DNA of 64,000 nucleotides from Candidatus Kapaibacterium sp. (GTDB lineage Bacteria; Bacteroidota; Ignavibacteria; Kapaibacteriales; UBA7675), in contig JANQRB010000043.1 in the NCBI GenBank assembly GCA_028284775.1, positions 28,509 through 92,508 on the forward strand. Reading direction: 5' to 3'. Below are positions 28,047 through 37,001 of this stretch, piece after piece. Within the stretch, counting starts at the first letter, position 1. Every line of letters begins with the position of its first letter. Position numbers and translations under genes: made by a program. Under the pieces are notes generated by a model that was not told where the DNA came from, did not search any database, and worked only from the letters and a program-made list of their open reading frames with translations.

Positions 28047-29060
28047 TCAAGCCAGAGGCAGAGAAATGCTCAAAGTTACGCCTCGTTTCTGATTGTTGCG
28101 CAGCGTGATCGAGCCGCCGTGTGCTTCGACAATATTCCGGCACAGATTCAATCCCAATCCATGACCGCCACTGCCTTTGGAACGTGATTTGTCAACGCGG
28201 TAGAAAGGCTGAAATACTTTCTCCACTTCATCGTGCGGAACTCCAATGCCGTCATCTGAAATAAAAAGCATGAATTGCTTTTCGTCCACAATTGCACTAA
28301 TCTCAACAGGCCGGCTGTCAACGCGTGAATATGTCATAGCGTTTGCAAGCACATTGCGAATGACGATCCGAATGCGGCCCGGATCCAGACTAAGCGTCAA
28401 AGCCTGCGGTAGATCTCTTAGAATGACGCCTGGTTGGCCTTCACGAAAGCTCGCGGAACATTCCCGAACCAGCCGGACAACATCAACCGCTTGCAGATCC
28501 AAATGCATCAGTCCCGCCCGCATACGTTCCGCCTCAAGCAATTCGTTAATCATCGACTCGAGCTCCCTCAGATCTTCGTTCATGCTCTCTCGCAGGCCGG
28601 CATCGGGAAGCAAAGCCACGGCAATCATCAGACGGGTCACCGGTGTTTTCAATTCGTGACTGACATCCATCAACAACTGATCTTTGGCCTGAATTGTCTC
28701 TTTTAGCCTTGATGCCATTCTGTTGAAAGCCAGGCTAAGATCGGCCAGTTCATCTTTGGATCGCACAGGGATGTCGATGTCGTAATCGCCGTCGGCAACA
28801 GCGTCCACGCCCCTCTTTAACAGAGTTATCGGTACGAGCAATCTCCGAATCTTGCTGTGAGCTGCAACAAACACCAAAACCATGAGGATGATAAAGCCCA
28901 GAAACAGAAAGTGAATCCGGACGGCATCATCAGGCGCAATTCCATCGCTGACAATCGTCAGGTGCATTAGCAGAAAGAGCCCGAGCACAATCAATGCCAG
29001 CACCAGCATGACGATCAGGACTTTTTCGAATATCGAGCGATGTATAGAGTTATGCTTCAT
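28047..29060 (-). CDS. Sensor histidine kinase (MacAB-linked two-component system)
   Basis: Membrane histidine kinase, 337 aa from the ATG that overlaps the regulator gene by 11 bases. Two hydrophobic segments (VLIVMLVLALIVLGLFLLM and FLFLGFIILMVLVFVAA) enclose only a short loop, so there is almost no extracytoplasmic sensor domain. A HAMP linker (RLLVPITLLKRGVDAVADGDY), the H-box MDVSHELKTPVTRL, N-box RNVLANAMTYSR, G1 DDGIGVP and G2 GSGGHGLGLNLCR follow, so kinase function should be intact. The small loop suggests sensing in or at the membrane, as in intramembrane-sensing kinases next to ABC exporters. Last gene of the macA-like operon. Confidence 0.92.
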   Translation of the reverse strand: MKHNSIHRSIFEKVLIVMLVLALIVLGLFLLMHLTIVSDGIAPDDAVRIHFLFLGFIILMVLVFVAAHSKIRRLLVPITLLKRGVDAVADGDYDIDIPVRSKDELADLSLAFNRMASRLKETIQAKDQLLMDVSHELKTPVTRLMIAVALLPDAGLRESMNEDLRELESMINELLEAERMRAGLMHLDLQAVDVVRLVRECSASFREGQPGVILRDLPQALTLSLDPGRIRIVIRNVLANAMTYSRVDSRPVEISAIVDEKQFMLFISDDGIGVPHDEVEKVFQPFYRVDKSRSKGSGGHGLGLNLCRNIVEAHGGSITLRNNQKRGVTLSISLPLA

Positions 29061-29739
29061 CGTCAGCAATAAATTTGTATCCCGACCCCCAAACCGTTTT
29101 GATATATCTTGAGTTTCGCGGATCGTCGCCGAGTTTCTGACGCAGGCGGCTGATGAGTACGTCCACCGAGCGATTAAACGCATCCCAATCCACACCGCGT
29201 ACTTCGTCCATTAAAGATTCTCGCGTAAGCACTCTGCCGCGATTGCGAACAAAGTACAGGAGCAGCTCGAATTCTCTGGTCGTGAGATCAAGGTCTCCGG
29301 CATCGGACAGAACGCTCTGGGCGTTAACATCGATTATTAAGTCGCCGCTACGAATCACCGAATTCGTCACACGCTTGCGAGTGCGACGTAAAATCGTCCG
29401 AATGCGTGCCAGCAATTCACGCGGCTCGAAGGGTTTGGGCATGTAATCATCCGCACCCATCTCCAGACCGACGATCTTGTCATTCACATCACCGCGCGCC
29501 GTGAGCATAATAATCGGTGTCTCGCTTGTGCGGCGTACCAGACGGCAGAGTTCGAGGCCATCCATTTGCGGCAGCATCAGATCCAGAATGATCAAATCGG
29601 GCTTAAATTGTCCAAGCAGACGCAAGGCATGCTCCGGTTCCCTGGCGGAGCGGATGTCGTAGCCGAACTGCGCGAGATACTGCGTTAACAGTCTTACAGT
29701 TTTCGCGTCGTCCTCGACGAGCAAGAGTTTTTCATTCAT
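29050..29739 (-). CDS. OmpR/PhoB-family response regulator
   Basis: Cytoplasmic response regulator of 229 aa. The receiver domain has acidic pair EDD (residues 8-10), phospho-acceptor Asp in LIILDLMLPQMDG (about residue 52), the switch Thr in MLTARG and Lys in YMPKPFEP. The C-terminal winged helix has DLTTREFELLLYFVRNRGRVLTRESL and VDVLISRLRQKLGDD...IKTVWGSGYKF. It begins 20 bases after the second permease gene and overlaps the kinase gene, so it is expressed with the exporter it probably controls. Confidence 0.95.
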   Translation of the reverse strand: MNEKLLLVEDDAKTVRLLTQYLAQFGYDIRSAREPEHALRLLGQFKPDLIILDLMLPQMDGLELCRLVRRTSETPIIMLTARGDVNDKIVGLEMGADDYMPKPFEPRELLARIRTILRRTRKRVTNSVIRSGDLIIDVNAQSVLSDAGDLDLTTREFELLLYFVRNRGRVLTRESLMDEVRGVDWDAFNRSVDVLISRLRQKLGDDPRNSRYIKTVWGSGYKFIADDEA

Positions 29740-29759
29740 TTTTTTACTACATCCGTTCC

Positions 29760-30980
29760 TTATTCAATCTTCAGAGCGTCTGTCGGCTGTAGTCGGGCGG
29801 CCTTGCGCGCGGTCAAAACACCGACAAACAAAGCCGACAACAGGTCGACTGCGGCTGCGATTCCAGTTGGGAACCAGGATATAGCCGGCTTCCACGCTGT
29901 CACAAGCGGTAGAATATACGAAGCAATTAGTCCGCATCCGATTCCAAGCAGCCCTCCGGCCAAACCCAGCAAGAGCGATTCGATCATAAATTGCAATACA
30001 ATATCCCTGCTTCGCGCTCCCACGGCGATACGCAAGCCAATTTCGCCGCTCCTTGCTTTAACGGCCAGCAGCATCACTGCTAACAGCCCGGCAATACCGA
30101 CAATCATCGCGCAGGCCGATACGCCCGTGGTCATAAGTCCGAAGGAGCGCGCGGCCTGTAGCTGCGCCTCCAGGGCTTTAACATTGTTGCTGATGTAGAA
30201 ATCATCCTGCTTGTGAACAGAATATAATCCGTGTCGTTCACGCAGAATTGACCGTATGTGATGCTCGGCATCAGACATTACGTCACTGCTGTCAAGTTCC
30301 ACATATATACTCTCAAGGTAGCTGCGATTAAACAAACGGCGCATAGTAGCGCGCAGCGGCACAATAATGATGTTGTCTTGGTTTGCGCCTTCTGCGGTCA
30401 GACCCTTTTGCTCTAAAACGCCGATGACACGGAAGGGAACGCTGCCTATCAGAATCGACTCGTCGAGGGCTTCCGAGTCCTTGAACAGCAGCTCGCGAAC
30501 TTGATGGCCAATCACAGCTACACGCCGAAGGCCGGCGTTATCGTCATCACTAAACAGGTGTCCCTGCGCAAGCCGATAGTTGCGAATTGTGAAGTAGGGC
30601 GGTAGAGTGCCGATGATTGTTGAACTGATTGTCAGCGTGCCGAACTTTACTTTGCGATTCATTTCCTGATGCGGAGCGGCACTGTTGACTTGTGGAATTT
30701 CTCGCAAAATAGCCTCACAATCGCCTGCGCGCAGCGTTGTTGCCAGACGACTTTGTTCGCGCCGCCCGACAAAGGTCGTTTGGCGGCCGGCGCTGACGAC
30801 CAGTACATTCGCGCCGCTCTGTGCTATCCTTTCAACAATGCTCTGTTCCGCCCCCTGGCTGATGGACAGCATGACCAGCAGAACGGCGATACCGATCGCC
30901 ACGCTCAACAAGGCCAACAGATTCTGCAATTTGTGTTGGAGCAGCACATTTAGCGACAGCTTGAGCGTGCGATGCAGCAT
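29760..30980 (-). CDS. MacB-like ABC transporter permease (FtsX domain), second copy
   Basis: Inner-membrane permease of the MacB/FtsX type, 406 aa. One N-terminal helix (LQNLLALLSVAIGIAVLLVMLS) with the typical ISQGAEQSIVERIAQSGANVLVV follow-on leads to a MacB periplasmic core domain (about residues 60-250: VIGHQVRELLFKD, VPFRVIGVLEQKG) and three C-terminal helices with the FtsX motif VKARSGEIGLRIAVGARSRDIVLQFMIESLLLG. It lacks a fused ATPase and should use the ATPase encoded at 32996. It is homologous to the permease at 31743-32963 but separated from it by 760 bases. A heterodimer of the two is likely. Confidence 0.9.
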   Translation of the reverse strand: MLHRTLKLSLNVLLQHKLQNLLALLSVAIGIAVLLVMLSISQGAEQSIVERIAQSGANVLVVSAGRQTTFVGRREQSRLATTLRAGDCEAILREIPQVNSAAPHQEMNRKVKFGTLTISSTIIGTLPPYFTIRNYRLAQGHLFSDDDNAGLRRVAVIGHQVRELLFKDSEALDESILIGSVPFRVIGVLEQKGLTAEGANQDNIIIVPLRATMRRLFNRSYLESIYVELDSSDVMSDAEHHIRSILRERHGLYSVHKQDDFYISNNVKALEAQLQAARSFGLMTTGVSACAMIVGIAGLLAVMLLAVKARSGEIGLRIAVGARSRDIVLQFMIESLLLGLAGGLLGIGCGLIASYILPLVTAWKPAISWFPTGIAAAVDLLSALFVGVLTARKAARLQPTDALKIE

Positions 30981-31742
30981 AAGGAGTACAGTTGTTTTTT
31001 TACTTGTTTGTCGAAAAACAATGACTCTTGAGAATAGGAATGCTTGAGTCTAAAGTCACTTACAGCCGGCAGCGGATAAGTGGCCCCGTAGGGAAAGCTG
31101 TGGAACCGGCAGTAGGATTGGGATGTCGCTTAAATGATGATTCGACAGTTGTTATAACAATTGTTAACCAGGTACACACTCCCCAAGGCGCAACTACCCT
31201 GCCGCCGCCGGCATCCTGCCTTGAGAACAAAGCGCAAGCTACCGCAATACATTCCGCCATTCGGCTGTCATCAAAGCTGCCTGACTTTGTCTCATTTCCT
31301 TCGTCCCTGCGCCGAACCGGCGGCAACAATACGAATCCCGGCGCACATAGCTATAGCGCATGTGGCCAATTTCATCTAATTTCTGCTGAACGGGCTGTCT
31401 GCGGCCCTAAACAGTCGGGAGATCGACATTCGGAGCTCTACTGTCTTTAGGCAAATTGTTAAATCTGATTTGTATAGTTAAAGTACATACGCACAGTTTA
31501 GCCATCGTCTCATCCCCACAGTATTCTGAATTGTTCGGTCATCAATAATTTATCTCCCGGACAATAGCGCTGTAATGTTTCACTGCCCAATCCTGGATTT
31601 GCTGCAGTTGTCCAATACTGTCCCGTATCTTTTCCTCCCTTGCTGGCGAATCAACATATTCACATTAAGGTTATTTCGGTCTATCATTCGCTCGCCGTCT
31701 GCGCAGACTTTGCACTGTACGATGTATTGTCGGAGCCTCAGT
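30981..31742. other. Unexplained 762-base gap inside the efflux operon
   Basis: Between the two permease genes the operon is interrupted by a stretch with no supportable gene. The best frame (plus strand, about 31028-31450) has mixed composition, no ribosome site and no domain. Composition is more A/T-rich toward 31450-31740. It may be a decayed gene or hold a promoter for the downstream half of the operon. Confidence 0.4.
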
Positions 31743-32963
31743 TCATGTCTCTTTCAGATTTTCCACCGGCATCTGTTTCGCTGCCATGCTTGCGGGCACG
31801 ACTCCGGCCAGAAGCCCCACAACTATGGGCGCCAGGACGCTCAGCAAAAGAGCAGCCGGCGAAATCACCAGTGGCATATTGCTGAGCTTTGCGACGACAG
31901 CTATGCCGATTGAAGAAATGACAATTGCCAGGAGCGCTCCTGCCAGTGCGATCGTCAGCGATTCGAACAGAAACTGCCGGAAAACATCGCCGCTGCGCGC
32001 ACCTGCTGCTCGTCGAATGCCGATCTCGACGCTTCGATTACGAAGCGCCGTCACCATGACAAGGGCGATAACGACGGCGCTCGCCACCAATGCCAGGCTT
32101 GCAATCAAGGGCAGCAAGAGCGTAAAGGTATCGTTCATCCTGGCAATCCGCTCCTGGACATCGGCGGGTGTTATAACTGTAAAATCATCCCGCTCGTCGG
32201 GGCCGATGGAATGCCGGCGGCGCATGATCGCTTTGATGCTTTCAACAGTGGCATCCATTTGTGTTATGTCATCGATCAGTATTTTGGCGTGCATGAGATA
32301 GTCGATATTCTTGACACGACGCAGCAGTGTGCTGATCGGGATGTAGACGTCATAGTCGCGGTCGATACCATGAGCGTCAATCCCGATCGGCGCGAGAATT
32401 CCTTTGATGTCAAAAGGAATGTTGTTAATCCGTAGTTGCCGGCCGACCGGGTCACTGCTGCCGAATAGTTGTCTTGCCACCTTCGTGCCGATCACAGCCA
32501 CCCGCGCAGTGGAGGCCAGGTCTGCGGCATCAAAAAACTCGCCTTGCAGGGCATCGCGATTCCATACCTGCGCACAATCGCGGCCGCCGCCGAATACCGT
32601 CGTCGTCAGCGTGTTTTCCCGGAAGCTTACTTCACTGTCAGTGACCATTTGCAATGGATCCCACACGAGTATCGCGGGCAGCTCCGTCTGCATAGCCTCA
32701 ATGTCAGCTGTTGTTAAGCTGGTGATCGGACCATCGCGCTCGCCACTGCGCATACCGCCGCCGCCGGCCATAAGAAGAATACTGTTGGCGCTGAAGATCT
32801 TCTTAACGCCTTCCACTATCTGGCGCCGACTACCTTCGCCCATGGCCATCGCCAGCATCAATGCAGTAATGCCGAGTACGATGCCGAGAGTCATCAGGAT
32901 CGTTTGCAGCTTGTTACGCCACATTTGACGAACACTCGCCGCAATTAACCTGCTGTGTTTCAT
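31743..32963 (-). CDS. MacB-like ABC transporter permease (FtsX domain), first copy
   Basis: Inner-membrane permease of the MacB/FtsX type, 406 aa, with an N-terminal helix (TILMTLGIVLGITALMLAMAMGEGSRRQIVEG), a MacB periplasmic core (VAVIGTKVARQLFGSSDPVGRQLRINNIPFDIKGIL) and C-terminal helices bearing the FtsX motif ALRNRSVEIGIRRAAGARSGDVFRQFLFESLTIALAG. It follows the ATPase gene by 32 bases. With the second copy and the ATPase it should form a tripartite exporter with the adaptor encoded first in the operon. Substrates of this group range from antibiotics and peptides to lipoproteins; none can be chosen here. Confidence 0.92.
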   Translation of the reverse strand: MKHSRLIAASVRQMWRNKLQTILMTLGIVLGITALMLAMAMGEGSRRQIVEGVKKIFSANSILLMAGGGGMRSGERDGPITSLTTADIEAMQTELPAILVWDPLQMVTDSEVSFRENTLTTTVFGGGRDCAQVWNRDALQGEFFDAADLASTARVAVIGTKVARQLFGSSDPVGRQLRINNIPFDIKGILAPIGIDAHGIDRDYDVYIPISTLLRRVKNIDYLMHAKILIDDITQMDATVESIKAIMRRRHSIGPDERDDFTVITPADVQERIARMNDTFTLLLPLIASLALVASAVVIALVMVTALRNRSVEIGIRRAAGARSGDVFRQFLFESLTIALAGALLAIVISSIGIAVVAKLSNMPLVISPAALLLSVLAPIVVGLLAGVVPASMAAKQMPVENLKET

Positions 32964-32995
32964 TGTTAGTTGGCTTGTTGGATAATTTCTTGTGT

Positions 32996-33682
32996 TTAAG
33001 GCCGACCCTGTTTGCCGCCCTCATCGGCAATGATCGCGGCGGCGTCGATTGTAAGTACACGCTCCGCTCCGGCCGCAATGTTGGAATCATGGCTGATAAT
33101 GACAAGCGTCTTGCCTTTGCGATTCAGCTCACGGAACAGCGCCATTATCTCTTTAGCCGAGCTTTCATCGAGATTGCCGGTTGGTTCGTCGGCAAGAATT
33201 AGCGCCGGATCATTGACCAGTGCCCGCGCAATGGCAACACGCTGCTGTTGTCCTCCCGAAAGTTCGCCGGGAAAGTGATCGGCCCGGTCTGCGAGTCCTA
33301 CCATACGCAGGGCCTCCAGGGCCAGCCCCTCGCTGTCGGTTCGTATACTATAGAGCAGAGGCAGTTCGACATTTTCCGCGGCAGTTGTTTTGGGAAGCAG
33401 GTGAAAAGCCTGAAAGACAAAGCCGATCTCTGTATTGCGTTTTTGCGCCATATCATCGATGCTGCGTCCGCTGACCTCTTCACCATTAAGGAAGTACCGT
33501 CCTGCGCTTGGCGTATCCAGCAAACCCAGGATGTTCATCAGGGTGGACTTGCCGGCTCCCGAGGGACCCTTGATGACGACAAATTCTCCCCGCCCGATAC
33601 GAAGGTCAATGTTCCGCAGACCATTCACCCGCTTGCCGCTGCCGGTCTCGTAAATCTTGCTGATAGCTTCGAGTTGTATCAT
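32996..33682 (-). CDS. ABC transporter ATPase (LolD/MacB type)
   Basis: Cytoplasmic ATPase of the LolD/MacB/SalX group, 228 aa. Motifs in order: a Y-loop-like [20 protein letters not shown], Walker [11 protein letters not shown]-loop [10 protein letters not shown], signature LSGGQQQR, Walker [14 protein letters not shown] and H-loop IISHDSN. It overlaps the adaptor gene by 4 bases (ATGA), so the two are coupled. It powers the two separate FtsX-type permeases downstream. Confidence 0.95.
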   Translation of the reverse strand: MIQLEAISKIYETGSGKRVNGLRNIDLRIGRGEFVVIKGPSGAGKSTLMNILGLLDTPSAGRYFLNGEEVSGRSIDDMAQKRNTEIGFVFQAFHLLPKTTAAENVELPLLYSIRTDSEGLALEALRMVGLADRADHFPGELSGGQQQRVAIARALVNDPALILADEPTGNLDESSAKEIMALFRELNRKGKTLVIISHDSNIAAGAERVLTIDAAAIIADEGGKQGRP

Positions 33683-34776
33683 TGCAGTTGCGTTAATTGT
33701 TCGGGATTGATCACGATTGAGTCGATCTCCTGCAATCCGTCGGTAATCTCAGTCAGGTTATTGTTCCTGATGCCCACCGAGACCCCTTGCATTTTGAATC
33801 CTTCATCCGTCGGTACAAAGACGACGGTTCCTCCCTGCCGCTTACGTAAAGCCCTGTTCGGAACGGCAATCACATTACTGCGATTTGTTACGTGAATCCT
33901 GACGGAACTCGTCATTTCCGGCCGCAATTCTATTCCTTGCAGATTGTCGCGATCGATTTTGATAATGACGACATAGTTAACAACGTTGTCCTTGATCTCC
34001 GCCTTGGGATAAATTGCAGTGACGCGGCCTTTGAATTCCGTCGCCCCATAGGTGTCGACCCTGAAACTGACCGTCTGCCCGTGCGCGATGCGGCCGATAT
34101 CCGTCTCATCGACATAGGCCCGTAGTTCGAGTTTGCTGGGATCGATGATTGTGACGAAGGTCGGCGCAGGCTGATCGGCTCTTATGGTTTCCCCCTCCTG
34201 CACAGCCACCGAGGCCACGATTCCGGCAATCGGTGACCTGATCTTTGCATACCCCAGCCTGATCGTCGCCAGGTCCAGCATGGCTTCCATTTCCCGAAGC
34301 TCAGCCGCAGCCCGATGGTAGCTGTTCGCCGCCGCGTCCACGTCATCCCGGGCAACAATTTCCTTCCTGCCGAGCCGGCGGACGCGGCCGAATCGCAATT
34401 CAGCATAGTCCAGGTCGGCCTGCGCCTTACTCAGGAGCGCCGTCGCCTGCTGGCAGCGGGCCTGGAGTTCCGCGGCATCAAGTTCAGCTAGCAACTGGCC
34501 CCTGCGAATCCGGCTGCCAACTTTGACATACAAGCGCTTCACTACGCCTGACGCGCGCGAGTCGACATCTACTTCCGCCCCGGTTTGGGCTTTGATGATA
34601 CCCGTCGCCATCACGCTTGAACGTATATCGTGTCGGGCCACCCGGGCGGTCGCGACGGTAATACTTTCGGACAGGTCATCGCTGCCTATCAGGTAAATCC
34701 ACGACAAGGCTCCCGTTGCCGCAACGAACAATCCGATTGTTAACATTTTAGCTGTTTTTCGTTTATGTCGCGCCAT
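33679..34776 (-). CDS. MacA-like periplasmic adaptor (HlyD/RND-MFP family)
   Basis: Membrane-fusion protein linking the ABC permeases to an outer-membrane channel. It has a short cytoplasmic tail, one N-terminal membrane helix (MLTIGLFVAATGALSWIYLI), a biotinyl-lipoyl half-motif (VDSRASGVVKRLYVKVGSRIRRGQLLAELD), an alpha-helical hairpin (about 40-60 residues each way), the second lipoyl half (IRSPIAGIVASVAVQEGETI) and a beta-barrel domain. The ATG of MARHKRK is preferred over an in-frame TTG at 34812; an ATG at 34791 is also possible. It is the first gene of the operon. No TolC-like gene lies here; the one in the copper cluster or elsewhere could serve. Confidence 0.92.
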   Translation of the reverse strand: MARHKRKTAKMLTIGLFVAATGALSWIYLIGSDDLSESITVATARVARHDIRSSVMATGIIKAQTGAEVDVDSRASGVVKRLYVKVGSRIRRGQLLAELDAAELQARCQQATALLSKAQADLDYAELRFGRVRRLGRKEIVARDDVDAAANSYHRAAAELREMEAMLDLATIRLGYAKIRSPIAGIVASVAVQEGETIRADQPAPTFVTIIDPSKLELRAYVDETDIGRIAHGQTVSFRVDTYGATEFKGRVTAIYPKAEIKDNVVNYVVIIKIDRDNLQGIELRPEMTSSVRIHVTNRSNVIAVPNRALRKRQGGTVVFVPTDEGFKMQGVSVGIRNNNLTEITDGLQEIDSIVINPEQLTQLQ

Positions 34777-35169
34777 TGCTGTGCCCGGCATTGCCTCAGA
34801 CAATTTCTGCAATTCGACCTGGATTCAGGACATAGATTGTTCGAAGCAAAACTAGGCTGGAAACTTTGCGCAAGCCTTACAGAATTGTAACGAATTGTAA
34901 CAAGCCCGACAGTCGTTCGGACTGGCTGATTCGTGTGCTTCCTGGTTTTGCTTAAGCTTTGAATTTGCCCTGAAAATTTTCAGACAAAGCGACTTAAAGT
35001 CAATAGATGTAGCGGCGGGTACAATGCAGGATTCGTGCCGTTTTTTCGCACAACTTTTTCAGGTATATTTCCTTACAAACGAAATACTCAATCAGGATGA
35101 TCGACTATAAACAAATTGGCGAATCAGGATGAGCGATTCGAAGGGAAATATTTAGCAGGGAGTAGTCTT
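34777..35169. other. Divergent promoter region of macA-like and SUKH genes
   Basis: About 390 A/T-rich bases between divergent genes. Promoters for both should lie here, but no -35/-10 pair or operator was recognised. ATCAGGATGA occurs twice (about 35091 and 35126), which may be chance. If the SUKH gene starts at its upstream TTG, the last 54 bases are coding. Confidence 0.35.
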
Positions 35170-35631
35170 GTGCGATATCTTGAGATGTCCGACATACAGA
35201 TGATTGAAGAAAGATTGGGCATTAGATTCCCGGAATACTACAGCCGTTTTCACCGGGAAGAGAGAGCATTGATACATGAGATGCGCGCCTCGGATTCAGC
35301 GCCCGAAGATCATTCAATCTGTCTGGCAACAGATCCGAACACGATAGTTGAAGCAAATGAACTTGGCGGTTTGCCTTGTTCCGACGGACCATTACGCGGC
35401 AAGATCATCATCGGCTCCGATGGATGTGGCAATTTCTCGCTGCTGAATCTGGATGACCCGGACGACAGGACGATCTACTTTATCGACCACGACGGCTATG
35501 AGTATGATGAGATTTTCAACCAGGCCGCCAATGATTTTGACTGGAGTCACCCCGGGCTGCAACAGGCCCGCAATCTGCGGGAATTAATTCAAAATCAGAT
35601 CCGACTGAATAAAGAAAGCAAGCACTGGTGA
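35170..35631 (+). CDS. SUKH (SMI1/KNR4) family protein
   Basis: A small protein of the SMI1/KNR4 (SUKH) superfamily, whose bacterial members are mostly cytoplasmic immunity proteins against polymorphic toxins. The hallmark helix IEERLGIRFPEYYSRF and the later strands IIGSDGCGNFSLLNLDD and TIYFIDHDGYEYDEIF are present. The start is uncertain: GTG at 35170 has GGGAG seven bases ahead and is chosen; an ATG at 35185 and a TTG at 35116 are in frame. No toxin gene is adjacent: upstream is the divergent efflux operon and downstream a sulfotransferase. It may be an orphan immunity gene or have an unrelated role, as many SUKH proteins do. Confidence 0.8.
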   Translation: MRYLEMSDIQMIEERLGIRFPEYYSRFHREERALIHEMRASDSAPEDHSICLATDPNTIVEANELGGLPCSDGPLRGKIIIGSDGCGNFSLLNLDDPDDRTIYFIDHDGYEYDEIFNQAANDFDWSHPGLQQARNLRELIQNQIRLNKESKHW

Positions 35632-35792
35632 CGACTTTGCTTCGTTTACAATGAGTCTTGCCTTTGATCTGCGTAGGTCTCAGTCGGCTATCGAAAAGGA
35701 ACAACCCGACACTATCCGGCAACAGAAACCGGCAGAGGCATCCGACTACAATTCCCCGCTTCAATTTTTCAACCCTCGGGACAATTGGAATT

Positions 35793-36401
35793 ATGCAACT
35801 TATCGGCGCTGCTTTTCCGCGTACCGGAACTATGTCGATTAAACATGCAATCGAAATGCTCGGCGTCGGCCCCTGCTATCACATGCATGAACTGTTTCTC
35901 CACCCCGAGCACATTCCTTTGTGGATGCAGGCGAGACAGACGAGTACTTTCGATTGGACCAGAGTTATGGCAGGTTATCAGGCCAGCCTCGATACGCCGG
36001 CCTGTCTTTATTGGCGCGAGCTGGCGGACTATTTTCCGCAGGCCAAAGTATTGCTGACTGTTCGCGATCCATCGAGCTGGTATGATAGTATTGCCGCGAC
36101 GATCCACCCAATCGTCTATCGGCCGGAGTCAGCCGCGAACCACGCCCTTGCAATGGTTAAAGAACTCTTTTTCGAGAGCTATCTGCAGGGTCAATTTCTT
36201 GATAAGAAAGCGACGATGCAGCGCTATACCGATTATTGTAACGAGGTACGACAGTATATCGATCCAGCGCGACTCGTCGAATACAGTGTCGCGCAAGGCT
36301 GGCCGGCGCTGTGTGAAATTTTTCAGCAGCCGGTCCCCAATCAGGATTTTCCGCGATCGAATTCGCGTGCTGATTTTCGAGAACGAAATGAGAGTTTTTG
36401 A
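35793..36401 (+). CDS. Sulfotransferase-family protein
   Basis: Predicted P-loop sulfotransferase of about 203 aa, matching the compact Sulfotransfer_4-type family. The 5'-phosphosulfate loop reads GAAFPRTGTMSIKHAIEMLG at residues 5-24, and the 3'-phosphate-binding region reads KVLLTVRDPSSWYDSI near residues 88-103. It ends with a segment typical of the family (VPNQDFPRSNSRADF). These enzymes move sulfate from PAPS to a hydroxyl or amino acceptor, but the acceptor here is unknown. The ATG before QLIGAAF is chosen because the upstream in-frame codons look non-coding. It is co-oriented with the SUKH gene 160 bases upstream. Confidence 0.8.
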   Translation: MQLIGAAFPRTGTMSIKHAIEMLGVGPCYHMHELFLHPEHIPLWMQARQTSTFDWTRVMAGYQASLDTPACLYWRELADYFPQAKVLLTVRDPSSWYDSIAATIHPIVYRPESAANHALAMVKELFFESYLQGQFLDKKATMQRYTDYCNEVRQYIDPARLVEYSVAQGWPALCEIFQQPVPNQDFPRSNSRADFRERNESF

Positions 36402-37001
36402 TTGTTAATATTATTCAAAGGGATTAATGTACCTGACCGCTCATTGCCCTTTGATTGATTCAGCATGCAGTTGGTACGTACTTCGATGATTTGTAATTGA
36501 AAGGGAGCGTCGTTCATTACTTACTTTCGCAGTAATACTGGGTTTCCGAAGTACTGCAGACTGTGTCGGTACCATCAAGGTACAAATCTTTGACAATGCC
36601 CCGACAAATGCTTTAGTCCGAATCTGAGCATTCCCCGAGCAGGATGCGGATACTAATTGCAGTTTTCCTGTCTGGCGGATTCGGGGTCTTTACCATTGAC
36701 CGTACAACTGTCGATCATCAGCCAATGATGTCTTTGGGCTTGAACAGGTCGCCAGCCTCGAATTCCTGAAAAGGTATAATCTGCGCACCTGGTATCTGCA
36801 GTTTTACTTGCAATATTTGTACCAGTCACGTATTATGGCTATCCCTCTTTCTCGTCATCCGTAAAATCTATATTACTATTCGCTTTTTCCGACACGCGGC
36901 CAATGCAGGGATAGACCGGCGAGTACTGATAAATCTGCCCGGACCGAATCTTGCATATTCCGTGATTTAGAGCGATGTACTATCCGGAAGGGCGTGAAAC
37001 T
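36402..37001. other. Non-coding region before the beta-propeller gene
   Basis: About 600 A/T-rich bases with only very short frames. No RNA gene, repeat or operator was recognised. It should hold the promoter of the gene starting at 37002. Confidence 0.4.

Noticed and set aside
31028..31450. A 140-codon frame in the gap between the two permeases
   Set aside because: Composition is unlike a folded protein, no ribosome site, and overlapping frames on both strands are equally open.
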